DNA of 64,000 nucleotides, taken from Macrolepiota albuminosa (Eukaryota; Basidiomycota; Agaricomycetes; Agaricales; Agaricaceae). Below are positions 44,593 through 54,426 of the stretch, one piece after another; within the stretch, counting starts at the first letter, position 1; each line of letters begins with the position of its first letter. The DNA lies in assembly GCA_027475525.1 (NCBI GenBank), contig JAMWFC010000079.1:186001-250000 (forward strand). The letters run 5' to 3'. The position numbers and the translations under genes are program-made. The notes below the pieces were generated by a model. That model had not been told where the DNA came from and searched no databases. It worked only from the letters and a program-made list of their open reading frames with translations.

Positions 44593-46140
44593 TCACGGGT
44601 CAATGTCATGCCTCACGTCAGCTATGGCGTTAGACAGGATACCTCTATCAGTTAGATGATTTCCCATGAGCATGAGGTTCGGGGAAAGAATTTGATTCCA
44701 AGTCCCACCGGTGCTCAAGAAATCAACGACATTGTAAGTTAATATTGTTGATCTGTAATGATTTTCAATTCTTTCGGCAGGATCAAGGTGGTAGAGGATC
44801 TGGTACATAACACAGTGTTTACATTTTGTCAGTGAAGAGTCACTCCGGCTGTCAAGGACGTAGAAGAACTCACTTTGCACACCGTGACTGGATCTCTTCC
44901 GAGCAGCATATGTTTCCCTTCCAGTGCCAAGCAAAACAATGAAACCACCAAGATCAAATAGGTGAACTGGTAGGTAGTAAAAGCTGCTGTATGTCACGGC
45001 TGTCGTGACCCGAGTCAACGTGTGACAGTCATTTTGTGACACTACAGGAAGCGGGAAATTCCTGCTTTCTGGCAGCTGTTGATTACATTCGCATCTGCTG
45101 CAGGAGATACTCACAATAGCTTTGTTCGACATGAGAAGACTAGGCGCTTGATAGTGGCACAGGGAGCTGACTCTGCCATGCAGCACCAGGAAAAAAAGAA
45201 CACGACACAGGAAGCGGGAAATTCCTGCTTTCTGGCAGTTGTTGATTACATTCGCATCTGCTGCAGGAGATACTCACAATAGCTTTGTTCGACATGAGAA
45301 GATTAGGCGCTTGATAGTGGCACAGGGAGCTGACTCTGCCATGCAGCACCAGGAAAAAAAGAACACGAGGTATGTTAAAGCCTCTTCACCCTCACGCAGA
45401 ATCTCAAGACATTGCAAGCGATCCTCAGGCTATCAAACATTTCACAACCCTTGTCCACGAGACGTGCGTGACAAGTGTACACAGCATTTTTCAGGGAAGA
45501 AAAGTTCAAATGAGTTTTGGGTCCGTCTTACAGGAAGGGAACCTCTCCAATCCATTCAGTTCGTCAATCTCAAAATCCCAAGCATCGTAAAACATGCTCG
45601 AGAGGTATATCCCCCAAGTCGCGACGAAGGATCTCAAGTTCCTCGTCCCATACACGCTCAACGAGATGCCGTTCCAGGTCACGACGTCATCCTGCTCATT
45701 GAGCGCGCGGCTTCTGCCAACCATATTATTGTACACGCTCAACAACGTTTCTGCGTGTTGTGATACAGCGCTTCCGGCTCCTGCAGCTTGTACTGCAGTT
45801 TTCCCGAAACTCCTAAGCTTGTGCGTCAGGCTTTTCACATGACTTTCGTTCTTCATATTCTCGCTGACCGTAATGAGCAGCGTTTACGAATTCTGCGGCA
45901 TGGTTGAGGCCCTTAGCAATTCACTTGGCGATGCGCGCGAGAGAATCTTTTGGCGAGGCAGAGACGAGAGTGACACTGCCGAGGAAGGCGGCAACGACCG
46001 CAGTGGTGGGGAAACTTTGGATAGCTTGCCTTGCCTGAGCTCAGGGTATGCCCTAGAGTGGGTTCCTCATACATATCATATCGTTCATATCCAAATCTGG
46101 TCCATGGCAGTAGATGTTCTCTTTGGGGCAATATTTCCTA
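44593..46140 (-). CDS. Unrecognised multi-exon gene with one membrane segment and a duplicated exon
   Basis: Minus strand. An exon near 46050-45935 reads QAIQSFPTTAVVAAFLGSVT-LVSASPKDSLARIA, a hydrophobic segment. A GTGAAT...GGTCAG intron joins it in phase to ENMKNESHVKSLTHKLRSFG and KTAVQAAGAGSAVSQHAETL (45870-45740). Further exons read DVVTWNGISLSVYGTRNLRS, SMFYDAWDFEIDELNGLERF (to about 45530), ILREGEEALTYLVFFFSWCC (about 45400-45340), and distally FFYVLDSRSDSSLTKCKHCV and MYQILYHLDPAERIENHYRS. I do not recognise the family. Exon chain beyond 45530 is uncertain because of the 163-bp duplication. Confidence 0.35.
45044..45369. repeat. 163-bp diverged tandem duplication
   Basis: GGAAGCGGGAAATTCCTGC occurs at 45047 and 45210, period 163, with a few substitutions between copies. 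Unlike the 77-bp cases this looks like a real, older duplication. Each copy spans an exon part plus a GTGAGTATC...TGCCAG intron of the minus-strand gene. Confidence 0.85.
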
Positions 46141-47383
46141 GGAAAGGACGGCTCTAAAAAGGCGTGAGAAATCCATATGATTCGCATGCGAATCATAATC
46201 CCTACAAACAAACCCTTACAACCCCCAGCACAACCCCTGACGTCTCTTGCCGCGCCGCAATCCTCTTATCCTAGCACAGACGCAGATCATGCCCAATCAG
46301 ACACTTGAGGTGACGATGATCAACACCTTTGGCTCTTTCGCCCCACAAAGTCGATAAAGCATCGGACAAGGCGATAAACATCCTGTCCAGCTATGAAGAC
46401 TACTTTGCGCCGAATTGACCAGTTATGGTTCCCAGAAGGGGAAGAATCATTTTCAGACACATCTACGCTCACTACGGCAAAGAACAAAGATCAACGTATC
46501 AAATAGGGCCTACAAGGCGGACTCCGTAAGGGCGCCTTCGTCTTATCCTCCATCAATGATTCCTATCTTCTTTGGGCACAAGGTGAGGCCATGACATCCC
46601 TCAATCATAGGATCATTGTCGCCACGAATTCAAGTTCCATCAAGTAAATCGTGGAGGTATTGTGTGAAGGACTGCGACGCGAGACGACGAGTCTGAAGGT
46701 ATTGGTTTGCAGAGTGAGGTCTCTTTGGTCTTGCTAAGCCGAAACAGGAAATACATGTAGGAGCATCGTTCTGACCAAGATCATCTCGGCAGCCATGGAA
46801 GTAGTTTTACCGCCTATCGGGCAATCATCATACAAATTTATAAATGGGTCAGTGATGTTTAAAAGACGAGCCGTGTATTCCGAGTCAGCGAACTTGAGAG
46901 ATAGATCAAGATTTTTCTACTCTGCCTTCTGCTGATATCTGCATGGTACGATTTGACGTACCAACTCCTCGCATAGAATCAGGGTATCACTCGAGATTCA
47001 GCAGGGTGCAGATACAGATGAACAATGGGTTGCGCAGGGCTTTTTAGGTGAAGAGATTCGCGACTTTGGTTTCATATTGCTACGATGGATGTTCTCCAGG
47101 GCTGACAACTGATTCTGTGGCTGCGGAGATGATCACAGTCAATCCACCTATGCTCTCTACGTACAACTCTATGAAAATATCTGACATGCTGGCACTCTAT
47201 CGAGATATTGAATCTCATCATAGATAAAATAGCAAATGGTGTGCTCGCATCAAGTCTTTTCCCATTTGGTGTAGAAACCGGGGATCTGTATAAGTACCTT
47301 AGGTTAATCTCGAGACGTGATCTCTCTAACCACTTCTTCGCTCCACACGTCTGGACTAGTAAATAACAGCCTTGCACTTAGCA
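46141..47383. other. Region of gene relics, no intact gene
   Basis: A plus-strand frame (KTTLRRIDQLWFPEGEESF, about 46393) and others are open only briefly. At 47118-47165 a 45-bp stretch around GGCTGCGGAGATGATCACAG is repeated at 50765-50815; in the minus strand both read IISAA-ESV. Confidence 0.35.
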
Positions 47384-48683
47384 ATGACACCTCACGAGCG
47401 GGAAGAACTTAGAAGTATTGGTCTTGCTATCAATGGATGGATGATCGAAGACTCCGCCGTTCAAACACTATGCGCTGGTGCGTCAGGCCCATGTATTTCC
47501 TAATACTTCCTCGACATCATTACTATGTTTCAGGCATCTTTATGCCGATTTTCATCATGGTGATTTACTCTCATGTAAAGGATTTAAGGTTGGCCGAAGA
47601 AATTCGTCAACACATCTGCATGTGTCGCTCATCCTGACTCTAGAGAAGGATATAGAACAACTTACTCGGGCATAGTGGTAATGATATCCACTCTTGGTCT
47701 GTTGTCGCTGCTTGGATATATGTTATGCAACATGATGAGAAGACTTGCTTTGTTGGAGGTCTTTGGAATGATGAATATGCCTCTGGAGCAAACGGTCCAT
47801 GTTTACAGCCAGAAAATAATGCCACTTATAACTGCAATCTTTTGGCTCGAGTTACTTCCAGTAAGTTTGTTGGTCCTCGTATCCCTCGAGCAACTTTAGA
47901 TGTCTAGATAGCCTATTCTCAATAACATGTTCATCATATGGCGTGCGTGGGCCGTATTTGGAAGACGTCCATGGGCCTTGTACTTGTCCATTATATTGTA
48001 TCTAATTTCATTTGGTTAATTTTTTGTGCATTAGTCAAACATTTTGGTTTTTTAACTCTTGCATAGGAACCACAGTCGCATTTCTGGTCATCACTTCAAA
48101 TCCAGCAAAGATAGAACAACCTTATAATCGGTTGCAAATGGTCTTGGAATTCATATACACTTGGACAGCATTCGCGACCACGCTCGTTGCTACATCCTTT
48201 GTTTGGTGGACTCTCTGGTGAGCACCAAGCTCACCACCATCTCCCCTCATACAATGTGTATTGAATGATGTAGGAATCACTTTACACACCCTCAGATCAA
48301 GCATAAGATCAAGCATCGGTCGGCTTCTAGGGCAAGGACCATTCTATTCATTCTTGTTGATTCTGGAGCAGTATATTGTGTTCTGCTGGTGTTGTTCTAT
48401 CATTCTGCAACATGGATGCAGTGACTTACTCATGCGACAGTTTGTCGAGTGCCTTGTTCTATTTGTGAATGATCCACACTATTCGGCGCAACTAGCTTAT
48501 AATGTCTTTGTGGACGTTCTGTTCGTCGTCGCTGTATGTGGTGGTCTGTTTCGATCATTTCAGGACTGACAATATCTTTAGTTGGTATATCCCACTGTGA
48601 CAATCTTTCTCATACGGGGACCATGTTCGGTTGTTGGAGAACAAGCCTCAATCATTGAGTTGTATGCAGTACAAAGACCTTGA
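47384..48683 (+). CDS. Seven-helix membrane protein, second gene
   Basis: Start MTPHEREELRSIGLAINGWM, then SAVQTLCAG spliced to IFMPIFIMVIYSHV (helix 1). After a further intron, VVMISTLGLLSLLGYMLCNM (helix 2) and PLITAIFWLELLP, spliced GTAAGT...GATAG to PILNNMFIIWRAWAVFGRRP, whose IIWRAWAVFGRRPW block is typical of Agaricomycete multi-helix receptor-like proteins. Next GTTVAFLVITSNP, EFIYTWTAFATTLVATSFVW, KHRSASRARTILFILVDSGA-VYCVLL, NVFVDVLFVVA and LVYPTVTIFLIRG, with a stop at 48681-48683. Introns at 48221-48276, about 48396-48449 and about 48536-48583 keep phase. The ligand is unknown. It resembles the gene at 8578-10262 in topology but not closely in sequence. Confidence 0.75.
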
Positions 48684-49939
48684 GGAAATGAGGAAACGGA
48701 GATACGTTAAAGACAGTCCCTTAACAGACACTGGGTCACAATTTAGTCGAGAACATACAGCGCTTGTCTGGTTACGTCCTGTCATCAGAGCCCAACTTTA
48801 AGGACACAGGTGTAGTTAAATTGTCAACAGGCCCCGGGAAGCTCCCGAGAAACCTTGTCCAGAAATTTCCCACGTCTCGGCCTCAAATCCGCTGTGGACG
48901 TGGGTTGGGCTAATTGATGGATCGGAAACGAAGTCGAAGGAGTCGAAAGCGGAGAGTAGGGGTAGAGGTCGAAATAGACAGTAAAATGTGTATATGCGTC
49001 GTAAACGTAGAGTAACGTCCGTCGCAATGAGAAGGAAAATCGTAGGACAGAAGAAGGCGAACACCAGAGAGACCGAGAGTGACCCAGTAGTCAGAGAGAG
49101 AGTACAGCAGAAGACCGAAGCACCGAGAAGGGAGAGCAGAAGCGGAGTCAAGACAATCAAAGAGGTTGACCAGCAGAAGGTACGAGACGTCAAGGAATCA
49201 AGGAGCCAGTATGCCAAGGACAGAACCGAGACTGAGGCGGAGAAGCTGAGCCAAGCGGTCGAGCCGAGAATCAAGCCGTGACAGACAAAAGCAAAGCCGA
49301 GACCGGTGAGACTGAGCCGAGACTGACAAGAATAAAGCCGAGACAGAGAAGCACAGATACCGAGAAGCCGAGAGAAGCTGAGTACGCTGCCGAAGACAGC
49401 GAGAAAGCGACGTTTGACGTTGGATCAGACGTCGACCAAGCGAGAACAGAGCCGAGCAGACGAGACAACCGAGAACAGACCAGACAACGTTGAGACACAA
49501 TTACGAGACACTTGAAACAAGCAGAGCTCAAGTCCTGAGATTATGGGGTGTAGAAAACCTATCTATTCGTATGTTTTTCTTCCCTTTTATACTAATTGTA
49601 CGCCTTCTCGAGTTTCTCGAGATCTCCGATTTACCCCCAGAATTCCTCATCATCGTCGATCCTTCCCTGATTTCGTTTTCGACCGTTGATTGGTCTCATA
49701 ATCCTCAAACCTTATTTTCTTCCTTCCTCATTCGTCCAGTTGATTTTCCAATTCGTATGCCCTGTTGTCGACTCTGCTTTTCCCCACCGGACTTCTTACT
49801 GTCTTGTCGTTTCTTCGCATCGTCTCGACCCTTCACATGCTCCCCTTCTAATCTCCTTTCCGGCTTGTTTCCATCAGCAAATCTCTCCCTTCTACCACAC
49901 CGCAATAACGGACACCTCTGCAGTTGAGCGAAGATATGA
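48684..49939. repeat. Purine-biased minisatellite-like region (AGCCGAGA units) and flank
   Basis: From about 49040 to 49500 the plus strand is strongly purine-biased, with irregular units of AGCCGAGA and GAGACCGAGACTGAGC. Both strands give open frames of 100-150 codons that are simple-sequence by-products. From 49560 composition becomes pyrimidine-rich (an ordinary-looking stretch without motifs). Confidence 0.5.
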
Positions 49940-49955
49940 AAAAGTAGCGCCTAAC

Positions 49956-49977
49956 GGGTCACACAAGTGTGTGACCC
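49956..49977. repeat. Perfect 10-bp inverted repeat (hairpin)
   Basis: GGGTCACACA and TGTGTGACCC separated by AG. Close to TGT/ACA-type ends; may mark an LTR end of an element that would extend to about 50600, but no second end or target duplication was found. Confidence 0.6.
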
Positions 49978-51340
49978 ACATGTATTGATGAGGCCTAAGG
50001 CGAGGCTAAAGCTGGCTAACTATAATACAATAAATAAGGGTGAGGGGGGAGGGTCGATTAAGAAAGGGGACTAGAAGTGGACTAGAAAAACTAGAAGTAA
50101 AATACTGTGAGCAGGGGGCCGCCGCGACCTTCCCATCGCGTGCTTACTGTAGATATTTCGATGAGAATAGAAGGAAGGAATTCTGTTCACCGAAATAGCT
50201 AGGTGAGAGGTGAGCAAAGGCTCACCATGGGGCCATGGGATGTGTCTCACCGATAATGAGAATATAAATAAAAAGAATTTCTTGAATGCACGAAGAGAAA
50301 AGCAAGAAACTGTTGGCCGACAGTGCTCGCGGTGAGACAGGACCTGAAACGTGAGAGAGCGACAATGCGCTCACCTGGGCAGCCAATGGAGAAGGAGAAG
50401 GACGACGAAGGAGGCCACCCAAAATGTCTGAGACCGTGAACCATACTGTTCACGACACGGAAACCACCATGCTCTGGCACCGTGCCGAGAACGGCACCCG
50501 GCCGAAAGAGGAAGAGAGGTGATGTGACGATCGGAGACTTCTTGGCACGCAGAGGCCTCCGAAAACGCTCCTCACCTCCGGTAGTCGCCTTTACGCCGAA
50601 CATATGCAAAACATATGTCTTAAAAAGGAAATTCTCATTTGTAGTTATGATAAACACGTGACCAAATCTATTCCAGTGGACTTCGGGACATTCCATAAGC
50701 ACCGTAACACTCAATCTTATGTCCATCAACTCGTATGATGGTTGTAATCCAAGGATTGACACTGATTCCTTGGCTGCGGAGATGATCACAGTCAGGTGAA
50801 CCTATGCACCCTACATATAACTCTCGGTTTCTCTGGCATCAGTCACCGGCATTCGCGGCTGGGAAACAGGTTCTCTCTCGTTTTGGGTTGGATGGACTGC
50901 GTTCGATCCTGCATTGTGATTCCTTCAGATCCGGTGTGTCGTAGTTCTTACAAATTGATAGTTTTTACATATAGTCTCCACACGATTTACTCGGTGGACT
51001 TGATCCAAGGCGCAGTATCTTGTGACTGGAGGTTGAGAGGTGTCATAGCCTCGTTTCGGTGTCTACAGTCGTTCCGATCAACCCTCGACGCAGAAGGACC
51101 TGTTAAAAGCTGAACAGTACATTTGTCGCGTTGTTGATGTTTTCTTGCCATGAAACGAGAGTGCTTAGGGGATTGGTCTGAGAAAGCGCTTAGGATGAGA
51201 GGAACGTGCAAGCGGAGAGGATACGTTATGGTTGTTGTGCTGCTTGCTTGAGCGAGTTTGGGTCCGTGTAATCATTTTGTTCGGAGACTTAGCTGTTCCC
51301 ATGTTCAAGTTTAAGTTTGTGACGAAAACACCCCAAGCCA
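49978..51340. other. Mixed region with relics, no intact gene
   Basis: A minus-strand relic at 50789-50640 (IISAAKESVSILGLQPSYEL ... MECPEVHWNRFGHVFI) is related at its start to the piece near 47130. The rest has simple inverted motifs (GCTCACC/GGTGAGC) but no gene I can support. Confidence 0.35.
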
Positions 51341-51427
51341 CGCCGTGCCGTTGAGCGGTCAATGAATATGATTCCCTTCCGTGCAGGGTGCAGCAAGCAG
51401 CAGAGGTACTACTCCCCTTGAGTGTAT
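51341..51427 (+). pseudogene. Degenerate copy of tRNA-Gly(TCC)
   Basis: GGGTGCAGCAAGC, CTACTCCCCTTGAGTGTA and TTGAGCGGTCAATGA match the intron end/anticodon stem, T-arm/acceptor and D-loop of the tRNA at 51760 in order, but the acceptor 5' strand and the T-loop TTCGATT are lost. Confidence 0.6.
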
Positions 51428-51759
51428 GCATGACTAAGTGGTGTTTTTCTAATAACTTACGGACACCCATGGATGGAACGGGAACAAGTGACACCGTAAA
51501 ATCAGGGCTTCGGAAATCCGTAATTCCAGTGATGAATGATTCAGGGCTATTTAGGCTCAAGATAAAGCTTTGTGGTCTCCTGTCAAAGGCAAGTAATTAA
51601 AGAACATCGGACTTTGAACGATGACATGCTTCCTCATCTTGGAGCTTTCTGATGACCTCGAGGTATCGATGAAAAGAGGGATAGCTGCATTGTTCGGCTC
51701 CCGTGTCCGAACCGTCGATAGGCGCTGAATAGAATTGACGTTTGGAAGAAAACAAACAT

Positions 51760-51841
51760 ACACTGATGGTGAAGTGGTTATCATGCTTGCCTTCCATTTC
51801 TGGTGCAGCAAGCGGCAGGGGTTCGATTCCCCTTCAGTGTA
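51760..51841 (+). tRNA. tRNA-Gly(TCC) with a 10-nt intron
   Basis: Acceptor ACACTGA (51760-51766) pairs perfectly with TCAGTGT (51834-51840), discriminator A at 51841. D-arm GTGAAGTGGTTATC; anticodon stem CTTGC/GCAAG (51786-51790 and 51808-51812); anticodon TCC at 51793-51795; T-arm AGGGGTTCGATTCCCCT. An intron of 10 nt (51797-51806) sits at the canonical position after base 37. A TTTTT pol III terminator follows at 51853. It decodes GGA glycine codons (and GGG by wobble). Confidence 0.9.
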
Positions 51842-52063
51842 CTCATTGCTTATTTTTCCTCATGGATCGATCCGGGTGAACTTGTCAGATTTGCTTCAAT
51901 TGGTACTCTTGGCAGAGGTTGCTGTTATTGGCCACCATTCATCTTAGCTCCGAGCAGCTGAGTCACCCGGAACTTGGTGACACGTGACTGGGTTGATAAC
52001 ATTATTTCGCCATTGATTGCTGCTCCTTATAATACGCTTGTCCGCCACCATGGAACGGCAAAC

Positions 52064-53430
52064 ATGTCTGTCAACGGCCACATTCGCAAACCGCTTGGTT
52101 TTGGCACACGGGCAATCCACGTTGGCTCATCTGCAAACAGCGAGACAGGCGCGGTGATCCCGCCAATCTCGCTTAGCACAACTTTCAAGCAGGACGCAAT
52201 TGGGGTGCACAAGGTCAGCGTTCCAGCTTTTTGCCTGTTTGCGTCTTCTCACGTTCTGCAGGGCTTCGAGTACTCGCGCTCCGGCAATCCCAACCGCGAC
52301 GCTTTTGAGCAGACACTGGCATCTCTCGAGGCAGGCGGCGGACATGCCCTTGCCTTTGCGTCCGGCTCCGCGGCGACCGCGGCCGTATTTCAATCTCTTG
52401 GCGCTGATGCCCACATAGTCAGCGTTAACGATGTATACGGTGGCACCTTCCGCTACATGACCAAGGTCGCTGCGCCTACCCAGGGCCTCGAGACAACGTT
52501 CATTGATCTCGAGAATGCAGAAGACGAGACGGTCCTCGCCGCTATCCGCCCAAACACCAAGGTTTGTCTGTTCCTTTTATTTACTCTCACCTGACGCCAC
52601 ATGCGCCACAGCTCGTCTGGGTCGAATCGCCTACCAACCCGACCCTCCGCCTCGTCGACATCCCCCGCCTCGCCTCACTACTCCATTCGCATCCCTCGGC
52701 ACCCCTTCTCCTCGTCGACAACACCTTTCTCTCCCCCTATTTCTCATCCCCGCTGCTCCTTGGTGCCGACATCGTCCTTCACTCCCTGACAAAATACATC
52801 AACGGTCACTCCGACGTCCTCATGGGCGCACTGATTCTCTCGCCCCACCATGCACCTCTCCACACCGCCCTCAAGTTTCTCCAAAACGCCTCGGGCGCTG
52901 TACCCAGCCCACACGACTGCTGGCTTGCCCAGCGTGGTGCCAAGACGCTCCACCTACGCATGCAAGCCCACGGCCTCAATGCACTTGCCGTCGCACACGC
53001 TCTCAAGGGACGCACTGACGTTGTCCTTGACGTCATCTACCCCGGCCTATCCTCCCACCCCCTTCATGCCCGCGCTGTGTCCAGCCTGTCTCCCCACGCC
53101 CGCCGCTGGGTAGACGCTCTCCCTTTCACAGTCACCCAGGGTGGTGTCCCGTATGGTGGCATGCTCGCGTTTAGGATTAGAGGTGGCCTCGCCGCCGCCG
53201 AGACGTTCTTGACTGCCACCAAGTTATTCACCCTCGCGGAGAGTCTTGGTGGCGTCGAGAGTCTAGCTGAGCATCCCGCAAAGATGACGCATGGCAGTGT
53301 CCCAGAACAGGAGAGGAGTGTACTCGGGATCGGCGACAATCTAATCAGACTTAGCGTCGGCGTTGAGGATGTGGAGGATTTGTTGGCGGATTTGGACCGG
53401 GCTTTGAATGTCGTTGCGAAGACTTTGTAG
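52064..53430 (+). CDS. CYS3: Cystathionine gamma-lyase (PLP-dependent)
   Basis: Splits cystathionine to cysteine, 2-oxobutyrate and ammonia in the fungal reverse transsulfuration route, in the cytosol. Exons 52064-52213, 52262-52561, 52612-53430; introns of 48 and 50 nt. Family blocks: GTRAIHVGSSANSETGAVIP, ISLSTTFKQ, FEYSRSGNPNRDAFEQTLAS, HALAFASGSAATAAV (PLP phosphate region), DVYGGTFRYMTKVA, VESPTNPTLRLVDI, LLLVDNTFLSPYF (Asp that contacts the PLP ring), HSLTKYINGHSD with the Schiff-base Lys, and FTLAESLGGVESLAEHPAKM, IRLSVGVEDVEDLLADL. The start is the ATG before SVNGHIRKPLGFGTRAIHVG, giving about 422 residues spliced, normal for the family; an earlier in-frame ATG at 51974 is possible. 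Cystathionine gamma-synthase is a relative, but the ESLGGVESL/EHPAKM wording favours the lyase. Confidence 0.88.
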
Positions 53431-53626
53431 ATATTAGATATTAGAGATTATGATGCGATAATCAAACGGTTAGATTCCTCGCAACACTCATGTCCCAGAT
53501 ATAAAATATGTCGATGTCAATTTTGGCACAAGGGCGGAAAATTGTATTTCGTGGCCCCACAAGCTATAGACGCTACGCATAAATTGAAAGGTCCATTCCT
53601 TCAATCTCTCCTGTAAGCCGGACCAT
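53431..53626. other. Convergent 3' region
   Basis: Between the lyase and the minus-strand HsbA-like gene; no further gene. Confidence 0.5.
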
Positions 53627-54426
53627 TAGGAATAAGCAGCGATAGCAGAGCCCAACGCATTATCGATTTCGGTCTTGAGTTCCAAACCTGAAGCAATGAC
53701 ATCGGCCTGTTCAACGTCAATCTTCGGGAAAAGACTCAATCAAGTAAGGACGTACCGGGGCACAGGCAGCGAACGCAGACGGCCTGTTCAACGTCAATCT
53801 TCGGGAAAAGACTCAATCAAGTAAGGACGTACCGGGCACAGGCAGCGAACGCAGACGAAAAAGCAGACGCCAGAGCGTTAGCGTGTTGACTCAGAGTGTT
53901 CAACTCCTGTAGGGGAAGGTCAGGCTCCTCTACAGATAAGGATTGGATGGCATCCTTTCGTGCGATAATGTCCGCCAAAGATTTCTGGACGTTGGGTAGC
54001 AGAGCCTTAAAGTCAGCGAGCATATCCTGCGCATCACTTTCTCCAATTGGGCAGGCGGCACCCTTCAGCCAGATAACAGTGAGTATACAAGAGAAAGCGT
54101 AATGCAGGACAGTTACCGACATTAACGTCATTTGTACTGGAAACAATAGCATTGTCGAGATTGAGGGCTTCGGTCTGAATATTCTAAATCATAAACGATA
54201 TTTCAGGATGATGTGATTATATGCAACCACGAAAGGGAACACATACCAGAGCCTGAGGGAGATTTAGGATTCCGCCATCGACGGGGAAGGCCTCGATCGC
54301 ATTGAGAAGGGCGCTCAGGGCGGGCGCGATGTTAGCGTTGATGTCGTTCTCGATCTGGGCGACGGTCGTCTGAGCGTACGAGGAAAGGGCAAGGGAAGCA
54401 AGGACGAGGAGGTTCTTGAATTGCAT
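53627..54426 (-). CDS. HsbA-like secreted hydrophobic-surface-binding protein
   Basis: Minus strand. Exon 54426-54247 encodes signal peptide MQFKNLLVLASLALSSYAQ and the mature start TTVAQIENDINANIAPALSA then LLNAIEAFPVDGGILNLPQAL. Exon 2 from 54183 (NIQTEALNLDNAIVSSTNDVN), exon 3 GAACPIGESDAQDMLADFKA ... VQKSLADIIARKDAIQSL ... LPLQELNTLSQHANALASAF, last exon ADVIASGLELKTEIDNALGS-AIAAYS, stop at 53627-53629. Amphipathic helices and the AFPVDGG block match HsbA, which adsorbs to hydrophobic surfaces and recruits hydrolases in Aspergillus. Exon 3 meets the last intron inside the 77-bp duplication: only the copy at 53703-53779 keeps the frame (CAP then ADVIAS). The second copy has one C fewer. 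About 185 residues. Confidence 0.85.
53703..53855. repeat. 77-bp tandem duplication over an exon-intron junction
   Basis: CGGCCTGTTCAACGTCAATC occurs at 53703 and 53780, period 77. The copies are identical except GGGG against GGG near the donor site. It lies within the HsbA-like gene. Confidence 0.95.

Noticed and set aside
46393..46680. BTB-domain-like start (RIDQLWFPEGEE)
   Set aside because: The similarity covers only a dozen residues and the frame breaks at once.
47725..47907. Protein-like frame reading DEYASGANGPCLQPENNATY
   Set aside because: It looks like a secreted glycoprotein but overlaps, in another frame, the exon that splices cleanly into the seven-helix protein (…LELLP to PILNNMF). 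Kept as a shadow.
48816..49531. Leucine/serine-rich membrane-protein-like frames and their basic counterparts
   Set aside because: Both strands are open only because of the AGCCGAGA-type simple repeats.
51165..51560. 131-codon minus-strand frame
   Set aside because: Overlaps the tRNA-Gly relic and has no motif or splice support.
52127..53339. Alternative frames across the cystathionine gamma-lyase
   Set aside because: GC-rich coding DNA leaves open shadows on all frames; only the PLP-enzyme frame has family motifs.
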